Source: Chlorops oryzae (lineage: Eukaryota; Arthropoda; Insecta; Diptera; Chloropidae). From it: a stretch of DNA of 64,000 nt. Below the pieces are notes generated by a model, which saw only the letters and a program-made list of their open reading frames with translations, was not told the DNA's origin and did no database searches. The translations under genes and the position numbers were made by a program. This document shows, one piece after another, positions 28,755 through 39,610 of this stretch. The stretch is taken from assembly GCA_020466095.1 (NCBI GenBank), contig CM035806.1:141081934-141145933 (forward strand). Reading direction: 5' to 3'. The stretch's first letter is position 1. Each line of letters begins with the position of its first letter.

Positions 28755-28991
28755 CTCGACGTGCGATGGTTCATAGCATGCGATCGAAAGTATGCGATAG
28801 ATCGCAAGTGGAGACCTCTCATGGCAGATGGTATGCTATATCTCGCATACCATATCGCATGCCATCTATCGCTTGCGATGGGCTGTCACTTATGAGTTTT
28901 TTATGTTGTTCTCTTTTCTGCAAGAACGGATTTACCCAGAATGTCCCATAAAATTTGACAGATGGTATGCGATGAACCATCGCACGTCGAG
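28755..28991. mobile_element. Palindromic MITE, ends CTCGACGTGCGATGGTTCAT
   Basis: The ends CTCGACGTGCGATGGTTCAT and ATGAACCATCGCACGTCGAG are perfect inverses. The interior is built from repeated TATGCGAT/ATCGCATAC words in both orientations. No clear target duplication was found. Confidence 0.82.
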
Positions 28992-29029
28992 TTGCACTGT
29001 TACAAAGACAATCGCGATGTTGATACAAT

Positions 29030-29181
29030 GTGCCCTTTTACATTAGGGCAACTGTTGCCGGCAGTTTTTTGGTTATGGGCGAGATGAAGCGCGGAGGGGT
29101 AGTTTCTGTACATCCCCGCACTTCGTCTCACATATAAACCAAAAAATTGCCGGCAATAGTTGCCCTAATGTAAAAGGGCAC
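29030..29181. mobile_element. MITE family A, copy 2, AAT duplication
   Basis: The ends GTGCCCTTTTACATTAGGGC and the inverse GCCCTAATGTAAAAGGGCAC are flanked by AAT (29027-29029, 29182-29184). The inner arms share GCCGGCA and AAAAAATTGCCGGCAAT with copy 1. It is 152 bp and non-coding. Confidence 0.9.
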
Positions 29182-30218
29182 AATATAACCAAAATTGGTA
29201 CTTTTTTGTAATGTTCGTCTCAGTAATGAAAATTTTAAAATAGCGCAGTTGACTATGCAGCACATATAAGTTCCAAAATGGCCACTTTTGTTTTTGTTAC
29301 TTTGTGCAACGTGATCGTACGTAGTACGTATATACATCGCCTATACTTAGTGTGCAGTATCTCCATGATAAGCATTCTAAAAGTCTTCATTATGTGATTC
29401 ATACTAAACCCCATCGGCAATTTGAATTCCAGAAAATCTTTGGAAATTCATTGATGAAAAGGATCAAATATTACCTTAAAATCGTATGGTTAAAAAAAAT
29501 TCCGATATATCGCTTCAGTTTTTATATGAATTAATTTTGAACAAAATTCCGCATAAATATTGCAAAAATTAAACATAAACATTGCTATTCCGACGGGAAT
29601 TATTCAACGCTCTTGTTTGGCTCTTTGACTTCGGCAATTTTCTCATCGACTTTTCTCAAACTACGCAAAAGATATGCAAACGGTTGCCATTTAAAAAGAT
29701 ATAAAAGTGCCACAGCGATTCAAAAAGAGCCAATGGGAATTAAAAGGGTCCAACATTATTTACAATAATATGTATGTATATTGTAAAACAAAAATTTTGT
29801 GATGTGGATTAGGTCCGCTAAATCTAAATTATTTTGAGTGTTTGCACCGAAAATTTTTTGCATTGAATTGCACTGAGTAATTTTTGTCGTGGCGTAATAA
29901 AGCCAAAAAAGAGCCAAATACAATGAAAACGAGCCACACCGCCGACTGTAAAATATAGTGTCAGTTTTGCGTTAAAACGCCAACTGTGGCAGCCATGAGT
30001 CATATCTGCTCAATAATGCGTGTATGTATGTTCCCAGCAGAAATAGTGTCGGCGGTGAACAAGTCCAAGCGCTCTTTCATTGCGGACGACTCGGTGATAT
30101 GCTCAGCATGAGAGTGCTGCGAGGTGGAGCGACATAGTCATGCCAATGTGTTTACATATAATTTTTAAATGCTCAGGATATCTCAATGCGCTATGCACTT
30201 TTCCTATGAACGTTTTTA

Positions 30219-30379
30219 GGGAACGTGTCCAAACTACGTGACCCTTTTAGGGGGGCAAGGGGGGTCCTGAAAGTACTCACTTGGACAAATTGGTCACTTA
30301 AATTATTCTACGGATTGTCTCGAGGGGGGGAGGGGTTAAAAAGTAGTAAAAAATGGTTCACGTAGTTTGGCACGTTCCC
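30219..30379. mobile_element. MITE with GGGAACGTG ends, TTA duplication
   Basis: The arms GGGAACGTGTCCAAACTACG and CGTAGTTTGGCACGTTCCC pair, with one small mismatch. TTA flanks both sides (30216-30218, 30380-30382). It is 161 bp with G-rich runs in the loop, and is PIF/Harbinger-like by its TTA duplication. Confidence 0.85.
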
Positions 30380-31639
30380 TTATGTACACATCGAATCATA
30401 GCACCGAAATTGAACATGTGGTTGGCGGTTGTAGGCGGTAGGCATTGTTGGCCGCTGGACGGTTCATCGCTTCTGTAAGCAGCACTTTGGCCGCTGGGTA
30501 CTAATAGAAAAGAAAGCTCGACGTTGTGATTCTTAGTATTGTCACTGGGCATGCAACATATTGTATTGTACATTTGTATCTCCGGTGTCCTCGGATAATG
30601 ATAGAGACGACGATGAAAAATCAAATGAAACTAAAATATATAAAATATTTTCTGGCGAAAAAAACTCGTCTCATTTTTTCTAAAAAACCAATTCAAATAT
30701 GAACAATCATCGGATTTTCTTTTCTGGGTCTTGAAATGCTCTTAGAAATCCACTCATTTACTTAAGATAGCCTAAACCTGAATACCGAATCTTCTTCGGA
30801 ATTATATGGGCTTGAAATCAAGTTTTTGTACAAAGTTTGTTAAAATTCTTAAATTTTGCCTTTATCGCCCTATAGCTCCTAAGCTGTGAAACGATTTCAT
30901 CATATGTATGAGGGATATGCTGATATATTTACTCTTCTTTTATATGAATTAAATTTCTTGAAACGGTCGAACGATAAAACTACGACTAAAAAATATTGAC
31001 AAAAATCGCAAAACTTTCTTAGCGAATATTTAAAAACGCGAGCTAACTTTCAAACTTTAAGCATATATTTTGCTTCAGCGAAACAAATACACAAAAAAAA
31101 AGTTGGTTTCAAGTCAAAGGAAAATTTAGTGTTGAGCAGTGTAATTAATTGTTAAAACTTTGTGCAGCCAGCAATATATTTCAATAATAAAATAATAAAA
31201 TACTTTACATATACATGCCTATAATTGTTTCTCTGAGTCTCATTAAATGTAAAAATCCAGATTGATTTTAATAATTTAAATCAAATATTATGCATTTCAA
31301 ACTTCAATACACATTCTATGTTTTTCACTTCCAACGGCAGTTCCATAACTGCCAACTTTTTTTTTTTTGTAGTTTATGTTGCGAGTCTTGCAGTAGATGT
31401 GAAATATTTTAAAATAGCGCAGTAGATCTACTGCAGTCACAGTAAAGTTCCAACCCTGATTGATGGGCCAAAGCTTTATGTTTTTGTCTACTTTTGCAAC
31501 TATGTATCGCAAGTCTTAAGCACCAAATAAATATTCAGTCTGACTGATCAGTCACCCGTGTAATTGTTGATGTACTCTTGCCATTTATTTAACATAATTT
31601 TAAAATGCCTCAATGCAGCTTCAAAAGGGATAAAAATGA

Positions 31640-31676
31640 GAGTCGACGGTCAAAATAGACCAATGTAAAAGGGCTC
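31640..31676. repeat. Inverted terminal repeat of family B
   Basis: Read on the minus strand this is GAGCCCTTTTACATTGGTCT followed by TTTTGACCGTC. It closely matches 27098-27119 plus 27696-27708 on the plus strand, so the two may be the ends of one large element (27098-31676). Confidence 0.55.
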
Positions 31677-32738
31677 ATTGTATTTATAAGACTATCGATA
31701 TTAGGCGCTTGGACGCGATTTTTAAAGTTCCGGGGAAAAATTTATTTTTTCTTGCAGCCTTTTTTCTTATATATAAAGTCATAAAGATTCGCGATGACTC
31801 TCTGCGAATTCCCAAGAGTGCACCAGTCGGACTGCCAGTGCGCACGCGGCAATTCGCTGAAGAGTTAAGAGAAGAAAATCAAAATCAAACATTTTATATT
31901 TTAAGAGGAGTCATGGGAGTCAGGTGTAAACAGTACCTCATCCGTGTCATCTTGGCCTGGCATGCCATTTTCATTTTCTCAACAAAATCAAAGAATGATA
32001 TCGCGATTTAAAGAATAAAATTATATTGGTTGAAATCAAACTGCGAGCCCGAATCGCTGATAATAAAATAAAGAGCGAATTTTATAAATCGGCGAGAGAA
32101 ATAATGCAAATATCGGCAAGAATAATTGTATCGCAAGACACGCTCACTTTAATCGAATCGATATGTCAAGCTAAACCAACCGCCCTCTCAGTGCTCACAA
32201 CGCATAGAACTAGTACATACGTACGTACGTATAGTTTCCCTGCAGTTCTGTAGGTGTCGATTGGCCATGCTTGAAGTACCTACCGAGCTACTCCGTATAT
32301 GGGTACTTACTTGACTGACCCTATGGTAAGCGAACGCCGAACCACCGAGCAGAAAAATGTATACGGACGAAAGCAACAGAAAGTGTAAATGTTGTGAGTC
32401 AATACGCGACTCACGAGCATTCAGCATGATCGTATAGATAACAGTGTGTCTGAAAATTTGGCCTAGACCATCTGCAACAACAACAACAATAAATGCATTT
32501 CAGCAAACGACGTAATAATGGCAACAGCGTCTCTGCAACAGAGGCAGGGATAGATATCGGCATGCAAACATAATTATAGCGGCTAGCCATTCTTTATCGT
32601 CTGAGCAAGTAATGACGATCTAAAATAAATTGAAGGATGATAAAACTGGGAAATCCAAATTACGGTACTCATAAAAATCTAAATTGAGATACCTATGTAA
32701 ACATACCGTAATAAAAGCAGTAAAATGATGTAAACTAA

Positions 32739-32876
32739 GGTTCCATTAATTACGTAAGCATAAAGGGAGGGTTGAAAAATTACCTGTATAAAGTGTCTGA
32801 TTTATACTAAAGTAAACAGGGGGAGGTTGTCAAATGTCAAAATCGCCCTTACGTAATTAATGGACAGCCCCTAACC
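32739..32876. mobile_element. Short MITE with CCATTAATTACGTAAG arms
   Basis: The arms TCCATTAATTACGTAAG (32742-32758) and CTTACGTAATTAATGGA (32848-32864) are exact inverses, with weaker outer pairing of GGTT and AACC. No confident target duplication. Confidence 0.75.
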
Positions 32877-33250
32877 TTTGTAAGGATATTGATGTAACGA
32901 TTCTTCAATCATAAGACTACCTGAAATAGTATATAAGCAGCGGTCTTAAACCGAAGAAGGGAGTCTTGTGAGTAATTCCATTAAGTTCGGATCGTGTTGT
33001 GAAAATAAAGATTATAGCGGAATAAATACCTTTAAATGAACTGATTGCGTATCTTTTAAATTTCTCAACATTGTGTTCATCGGGGAACACAGAGCTTAAG
33101 GGAAGACCACGACATAAACGAAAAGAAAAAACTTCGATTATGTTTCCCGTTTTCACCCTTTTCACTGGTTTGCGGTAAACGATGTGGTGGCGATTGACCC
33201 TATTTGCGGACATTTCATACAAATAACGAAATGATGAAATGCATTGCTTA

Positions 33251-33414
33251 GTCGCTGTTCATATTAGGAGATAAATCAGTTGCGACAAAAGTGGTTTGTC
33301 GTCGAGGGACGTTCGTGCAAGAGAGGAAAACGCTTCCATACCATACCCCGGAACGTCCCTCGTCATCAAACCAACTGTGTCGCTGATGATTTGTCGCCTA
33401 ATATGAACAGCGAC
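33251..33414. mobile_element. 164-bp palindromic MITE, copy 2, TTA duplication
   Basis: Same family and length as the element at 13165-13328. The ends GTCGCTGTTCATATTAGG and CCTAATATGAACAGCGAC are flanked by TTA (33248-33250, 33415-33417). Confidence 0.92.
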
Positions 33415-34007
33415 TTAGGGTTGACAAAGTACGTAGAGGTGGTCGCTAGTAAGTAGTAATTTCACCAGCTACGAACTAGTGCCCAGAACTGGAGGGTTGG
33501 TAACGAAGGTATCAAATCGAAAAGTAATGTGTAGCCATTTGATCAGCGGCCGAATTTTAGGTCGCTGCACCACCACCACAGAAATCGAACGCACTCTTCG
33601 ATACGAACAATAGAAAAACAATAAAGCAAAATAGAAAATTTCTCTCAAACATGCTATGTCGAGCTGTAGCTGCCAAGAAATTCGATTGCTATCACATTTT
33701 ACTCTTATAATTTAGGAAATCTCTTGATTCATTCGTCGGTTCGGTTTTCAACATTATCAGTAACTCTCTTCATTTTTTTTATTTTTTTAAATTTTTTTTT
33801 TTAAATTAAAATTGAAAAAGTGCGCGTCGAGAGTTCGGCGAAGTCGGTTAGCTTCTGGAATTAAGAGTAGTACAGTGGACGTCGGAACACAGCGAAATTG
33901 GCAACGAAACAAGAAACAAAAGGTCTAAAAAATTGTTGTTTTTTTTTTGGTTTTCGTTCCATTTCTCGGTTTTCGTGACTTCGGTTGTTTGAGAGCGTGG
34001 AAGAATT

Positions 34008-37000
34008 ATGTCTTCATCGTTGCTTCAAACGACGTCCTCATCAATGAGAATAGCGACGCGGTCGTTCTCTTTGGAGAGCATGAAAATGGTCGGTAATTCT
34101 TGGACGCGATGCATAACAGCTCAATGCCGATTAGCCACAGCGTACTCCTGTAAAAAAGGTAGGTAAAAAAACATTTGGTCGGAGTTTTTGCATTTTCGAT
34201 TCGAAAGCATGGTTGATTTTCATTCGTTTAATATTCATTTTTTTTTAGGGTATTTCCTTACAAGTGAAAAGATGAAAATTGTTCATACAAAATTTCATTA
34301 ATTAAGTTGATTTACGATTTTTCGTGGTTTTTGGAGGCAAATGCACTTTCAATAAAATAAATAAGCCGAAGGCCTTAGATGCTAGTGCTTTAAACCTTTT
34401 TCTAGCCAAGTAATTTATTACTTAAGCTATATGTATATAAATAAATAAATAAATAAATAAAATAAATAAAACAAGGAGGAGGGAAAAACACATCCATACC
34501 ACATCCCCGAACGCCTGTCGCCCTCAAAAAACAGTCGACCCTATAAAACAATCAACTTTGTCGCAGGTGATTTGTCGCCTAATAGGTATGTTCCCGTACT
34601 GCACGAAAATTCCCAATTTTTTGAAAACTGTATGAACAGACCTAATATAAACGGCGACTAACGGACCTCTGAATTTCATATTATAAATTTAAACTGTTGT
34701 TAGAGCTGGCCAGTAATAATTCCGTATGGGATTATTTATTTGATTAACCCTATTCGTATTGCCTTAGCAATGGGATTTAAAAAAAAGTAATCTGGAAGAA
34801 TGATATTTTTCATAATTTTGGGCAGTTTTTTTTTCTTTAACTTAAGCATATTTTTAGCAGTCCTTAAATCTGTGAATATTATCGGAAAACATTTTAAGAG
34901 CGAATACTCTACATATTTTAGAATAGTAAAAGCCTTGCGAAGCTTTTTTTTTTTTGCATTCACAGAGAGCAAGGTCATTTGAACCGACCTCATTTCGATG
35001 GAAATTAATTGGCTTCAAGTGTTTGTCCCATTTATCATGCAATAAATTAATTTCTTTTGTTTTTTTTAATTGTAACTGACTTAATACTTAGTAATTTCCC
35101 AGCCGCCAAAATGCTTTCAACAGAAGCGATGAACCGCAACACATTTCGTAGGCCGTAGGCGGTAATGTAAACGACTTCATATACCCTCCTAGTATACTTT
35201 TGTTCGAGCTTGCCCGTTTTATAGAGTGAATGAATGCCTACCACCACCCCAAAAAGTATGCAATTGGTAGGCAGTTCGGCTACAATCAATCTCTATTAAT
35301 ATTCAGGTCGCTTACAGTCTCGTATACTTTGTAGGCCAGTAGGCACTGTTGGCCGCTGGGATACGACTTTCGATATGATGAGCGATAAGAGGAATGAGAA
35401 GAAAATGATATTGAAAGAGAGAGGTTTTTTTTCGCCAAAGTTCCACGCGATAGATTAGAATAAAATACACACTCCCGATAACTGCTACACTGAGCGAAAA
35501 CTACGATTGTGTAATTAACAACGATTCGTAGTATACTACAACCGTAGTTATTTTACAGCAAAACTGTAGTACGGACGTATTCAAATATGACTTTAACAGC
35601 CATGCGTATTCTTTAGGAGCGAATTTCTCTACAAACGTATTTAAAAATCTTTTATCAAAAAACACGTAAAATAGTTTTCATTTGACTTTATATAACATAT
35701 TTAGTCCTCGCGAATCAGATTTCTCCGTGGCGTAGGGGTAGCGTGTTCGCTCAGCAATCCGAAGGGCACGAGTTCAAATCCTACAGCAGGCAAATGAAAT
35801 GTGTGAAAAATGGGAATTTTTGAAGTAAATGGAAAAATATTAAAGGAAAACAAGGACAGCTAGTGTGGAAAATCTAGCTTCCCCAGCCGTATAAATAAGA
35901 GAGAAGAGAGGGACCCCATCCCGGCTTTCCAAAATGTATTTTTTTTTTTGCATAAAATGTTAGTTTTAAAGCTTTTTATTCCCGTAAAGTTTTTAAATAT
36001 TATATACCTAAATGTTATGTTATTAATTGAAAAAAAAAAAACCCTGCCTGACCGGGGTTCGAACCCGCCGACTTGGGATTTCGTATTTAAACTTTTTTAC
36101 TACGCTTGTGGTTATTTTAAATACGTCCGTTAATAGAGCCAAATCATTGCTGTTCGTAGTTAAATTAACTACGTTTTTGTTATTTTTACTACGATTTTTA
36201 GCTCAGTGTAGTAGTATCCGATATCGAGGCGGATACTAAATTTAAGGCCGGATACCGGATAGTGGCCGGATATCCGTTGAAACTCTAATAAAAAGCCAAG
36301 GATAGCAAGTTCAAGTGCATCTCGTTTAAAGAGCGTGATTATATAAGACATCTGAAACAATCCATACATGGGTCCCAAAATATACATACCTAGAAATAAT
36401 GTCGGTTCTTCTGTTCTGTTCAGGTTACCTTCAAGGGCGGCGTAGTTCAGGCTATGACTAAGAGGGACGTTTTTTTTTAAATTCAAAATTTTAGTAAATT
36501 TAGAGTAATGGCTCAATTTTCAAGCGAATTATGTCTTAAAGGGTGGCAATGACCCCACCGCTCCCCCGTGAAATACTTTACCCTTTTCTCAATTCGTTTT
36601 CATAGGTACATACATATGTAATTCATCATCATCATCAGCGTTACAGCTCGGGGTGAGCTTTAGCTTCATCAACGATTTTTCTCCATTCTTCCTTATTCCT
36701 TTGCTCTCTCCATCCAGTTTCGTATTCCCATTTTATTGACATCACCTATGACGTCATCTAGCCATCTTATTCGGGGTCTGCCGGTCGCTCTAGCATTATA
36801 CGGTGTAACGGTGGACATATGTAATTACAAAGATGAAATCCCTTTTATGACGGTTAAGCTGGCTATGGACGTTATTCCGTAATCGGTGGACGTCAAGAAT
36901 TTCATGAAGCCGCGATTCCCTACTGATTTTAATATTCGATGAACGTAAATATCTTAGAGCATACATATGTATGTATGTATGTGCCCATATATCTACATAT

Positions 37001-38696
37001 GTATGTATGTTTGTACATACTTAGAACTGGATGAAAGAATGTGTTTCGTTTCCATTTTCAAGTACCAACTGAACGCGCTCCCATTTTTAATTGCGATCGT
37101 TAGTTCTTGACGACTACGAGACAGCGTATCCAAGCTAAGCAGAGAGCCCGGCTAATTCGTCTAGTGGGATGATCTCTCTCTGTGCTCAGCTTTGTTTGGT
37201 GAAAAGCCTTCGTTGCTCCTCTCGGTCCGGGTGTTATCAATGGACTTTGTGAGTATGCGCCCGATTAGCGGGGGATCTCTAATGCCAACAGAGAGCAGCG
37301 GCGAAGGTTCAGAGCTTAGGCGCACCGCCTCGATTCAGTTGCCTAACGCATTCTGACTGTGCCGAATCGTTGTCGTCGTGCGAAATTTCCCGGATTACGA
37401 TCGAAGTGTCTAACTGAGTTGGGTGCTTTTGTTTTTCTGCTTTGCATTTTAGTTTCAAGTGGAGCAGCTGAAGCCCATAGACATCCGTCTGCTTCGTTTT
37501 CTACGTCGTCGTTGTCACGTACAAACATGTCGGCTTGCGGTGGCAGTGAGAAACCGAAATTGGTCGCTGTTGAGGAGTCACTTCGATTTATGGTCGACTG
37601 TTTTTGTGCCGTCAATGTGCCGCAAGATCATGCGGTTGCAATGGCCGAACTGCTCGTGGGTGCCGACTACCGTGGTCACTTCAGTCATGGCATGAATCGC
37701 TTGGAAATGTATATTAACGATTTAGCGATAAATTCCACCGATGGTGCAGCTGTTCCAGAAGTTCTAAAAGAAACTCCTGCAACCGCTTGGGTCGACGGTC
37801 GGAATGGACTGGGTGCGGTCGTCGGGAATTTCTGTATGGATCTTGCGATCGAGAAGGCGAAAAATATTGGCGTCGGTTGGGTGTGTGCCAAGGGATCGAA
37901 TCATTATGGCATGGCCGGTTGGTATGCGCTACGTGCGATGAAACACGGTCTTGTTGGCATATCAATGACGAATACATCGCCCTTGATGGCGCCCACACGT
38001 TCCAAGGAGGCAGCACTCGGAACGAATCCAATCTGTATGGGCGCATCAGCGAAAAAGGATGATCATTTTTTGCTGGATATGGCAACGACGGCTGTCGCTG
38101 TGGGGAAAATCGAGATACAGCGTCGTAAGAATGCACCGCTACCGGATGGTTGGGCTCAAGACCCCGATGGAAATCAGACCAACGATGCTGAACTTGCATT
38201 TAAAACTGCTTGCCTTATGCCATTGGGTGGCGCCGAAATAACATCCGGCTATAAGGGCTATGGCTTGGGGGCTATGGTCGATATACTCAGTGGCGTTATG
38301 AGCGGTGCGAACTATTCAACGAAAGTAAGAAAATGGACACATACGGGCGCTAATACGGCTGCTGATTTGGGTCAAGTTTTTATTGCCCTTGACCCGGAAT
38401 GTTTTGCGCCGGGCTTCGAAGACCGAATGGTCGACTTTAATTGCCGATTACGAGGATGCCAACCTGTAAGTTCATCAATGCTTCAATATTAAATACATAT
38501 ATACATATAAATATATATATATTTTTCTCTCCAGACAAATCCAGAAAAACCAGTGCTGCTTGCTGGCGATAAGGAAACACAGAGTATGAAAGACGTCGAC
38601 GCAGCCGGTGGCATTCAGTATTTGGAGAACCAACTGAAGACTTGTGAGGCCTTATCTAAACGCTTGAACATAAAACCGCTGAGCTTTATTTTGTGA
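34008..38696 (+). CDS. CG10512: Type-2 malate/L-lactate dehydrogenase family oxidoreductase
   Basis: Exon 1 (34008-34158), exon 2 (37453-38465) and exon 3 (38535-38696) join in frame to give 441 residues. Starting at the internal Met 37527 (MSACGGSEKP) gives a 366-residue core, near the usual Ldh2 length. The protein is an NAD(P)-dependent 2-hydroxyacid dehydrogenase of the Ldh2/MDH2 superfamily, distinct from classical LDH and MDH. Signatures include GADYRGHFSHGMNRLE, WVDGRNGLGAVVG, the catalytic-region GSNHYGMAGWYA, GTNPICMG, GYKGYGLG and PVLLAGDKE. The exon 1 product is rich in Ser, Thr, Arg and Lys with very few acidic residues, consistent with a mitochondrial presequence, so two products are plausible. 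A poly-A signal AATAAA directly follows the stop (38697). Drosophila CG10512 is the likely orthologue, named from memory. Confidence 0.9.
34480..34662. mobile_element. Degraded third copy of the GTCGCTG palindrome MITE with an insertion
   Basis: The segment shares CATACCACATCCCCGAACG and GTGATTTGTCGCCTAAT with the two intact copies. The right arm is split by about 57 bp, and the word CCTAAT is repeated on both sides of the interruption before ATAAACGGCGAC resumes. The left arm is missing. Confidence 0.7.
35724..35795 (+). repeat. tRNA-like (SINE-type) module
   Basis: GTGGCGTAGGGGTAGCG resembles a D-arm/A box. CTCAGCA can form an anticodon loop (CAG), and GAGTTCAAATCC is a B box. The acceptor stem does not close, so it is not a functional tRNA. 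It resembles the module at 50544-50608. Such heads occur in tRNA-derived SINEs. Confidence 0.55.
36041..36082 (-). repeat. tRNA-like 3' half with B box and T-run
   Basis: On the minus strand it reads GGCGGGTTCGAACCCCGG and then a run of about a dozen T. That is an ideal B box followed by a Pol III-type terminator. No matching 5' half is evident. Confidence 0.5.
36624..36793 (-). pseudogene. 3' end of a non-LTR retrotransposon (RT C-terminus)
   Basis: On the minus strand the peptide reads ATGRPRIRWLDDVIGDVNKM, then GIRNWMERAK, one base of frameshift, then EEWRKIVDEAKAHPEL and a stop at 36641-36643. This is the C-terminal signature of many insect non-LTR reverse transcriptases. It is followed by an (ATG)n tail at 36624-36637, a 3' tail type seen in RTE-like elements. 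Only the last 50 or so codons remain. Confidence 0.75.
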
Positions 38697-39202
38697 AATA
38701 AATTGAAAAGCTCAAAAACTTTCCAAAACGCGAACACGACTCGCAGTGAAATTGAAAATCATTATTTATATTCTTATTTACTTTAAATAACCATATTTTT
38801 GTATATACATATACAATACAATGTACAATGTACATCCGTACGTTAAAAAACTATTTTAGTTTATACTCGGTCGTATCGGTTTCACATTATAGATACCTAA
38901 AAAGCTCCAAAATTATATAAAAATAAGAGTATAAAAATGTATTTTGAATGGATTTTTTAATGTAACACTACCCAAGGTCGTATCACGGCCACGATGAAGC
39001 GTACCCCTGTTTTTTTGATTTGTTTTTGTCTTTTTAGTTAAAAGTTGAAATAAGTAGATTTAGATTTATGGCTTGTTTTTTAATTTAATTCTGTCTTACA
39101 TGGGGAATGGCCGGCGCCCCTCAAATAGGCCTTTGAATAGTACCTACGTTTCCATTTTATGATCGCCACGCGTTTAAGCTACTTTTCGCGACTAGCGACT
39201 AG

Positions 39203-39610
39203 TGATGTGGTTTTTTGTGACGAATGCAAATACGATATTCGCGAATACGAATGCGAATGTTCAGTTTTAAATTAAGAGCCACTTTTCTATGCGTTGGTAT
39301 TGACAGCTGACGTGCCGTGTAAGCCCCATATATTTTTTGTTAGAGTGTTGCCCAATGATCCAAAAAAATAAGTCAATTAATTAATTAATCTGTTTTCGTA
39401 AGGAAAATAAATTTAAATTTGTTCTCCAAGCTGTTTTTGAATAACTTTTAAATATTGTTTTGAAATCAACAAATCAATCTACATAAAAGAAAAATATAAC
39501 ATCCATAGGATTTGTATATTTTTCGGACGTTAATATTCGCCAAATATTCGCACAAAATTTTGCGAATGCGAATACGAATGTCCAGAAATATGCGAATATT
39601 CGCAACATCA
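39203..39610. mobile_element. hAT-like foldback element, 7-bp CGACTAG duplication
   Basis: Inverted ends TGATGTGG and CAACATCA are flanked by CGACTAG on both sides (39196-39202, 39611-39617). The subterminal arms carry inverted GCGAATGCGAATACGAATG-type words. The exact boundary is uncertain because the target contains a tandem GCGACTA. Superfamily is inferred from duplication length and TGATG ends. Confidence 0.65.

Larger units (their letters stand above)
26870..34007. other. Large repeat-filled intergenic region
   Basis: No gene is supported across about 7.1 kb. The bounded elements inside are listed separately. The remainder is AT-rich with scattered short open frames (for example 31709-32011 and 32026-32253) that show no domain, splice or codon evidence. 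The last 400 bp (33600-34007) is probably the 5' leader and promoter of the downstream dehydrogenase gene. Confidence 0.55.
35488..36208. mobile_element. Tc1/mariner-like MITE, ends CACTGAGC, TA duplication
   Basis: The ends CACTGAGCGAAAACTACG and the inverse of CGTAGTAAAAATAACAAAAACG type pair imperfectly, with the outermost CACTGAGC/GCTCAGTG exact. TA flanks both sides (35486-35487, 36209-36210). Many ACTACG/CGTAGT words lie subterminally. Two tRNA-like modules in opposite orientation occupy the interior. It lies in intron 1 of the dehydrogenase gene. Confidence 0.75.

Noticed and set aside
31709..32253. Plus-strand frames of 100 and 75 codons
   Set aside because: No recognisable domain, no splice continuity, and surrounded by repeats.
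35724..36082. Functional tRNA genes
   Set aside because: A and B boxes are present but acceptor stems do not close and the reverse module lacks a 5' half; better described as SINE-like remnants.
37359..37452. Apparent signal peptide (hydrophobic LGAFVFLLCILV stretch) at the start of the dehydrogenase frame
   Set aside because: The hydrophobic codons are the T-rich polypyrimidine tract before the acceptor TTTTAG at 37452; the upstream exon joins in frame there.
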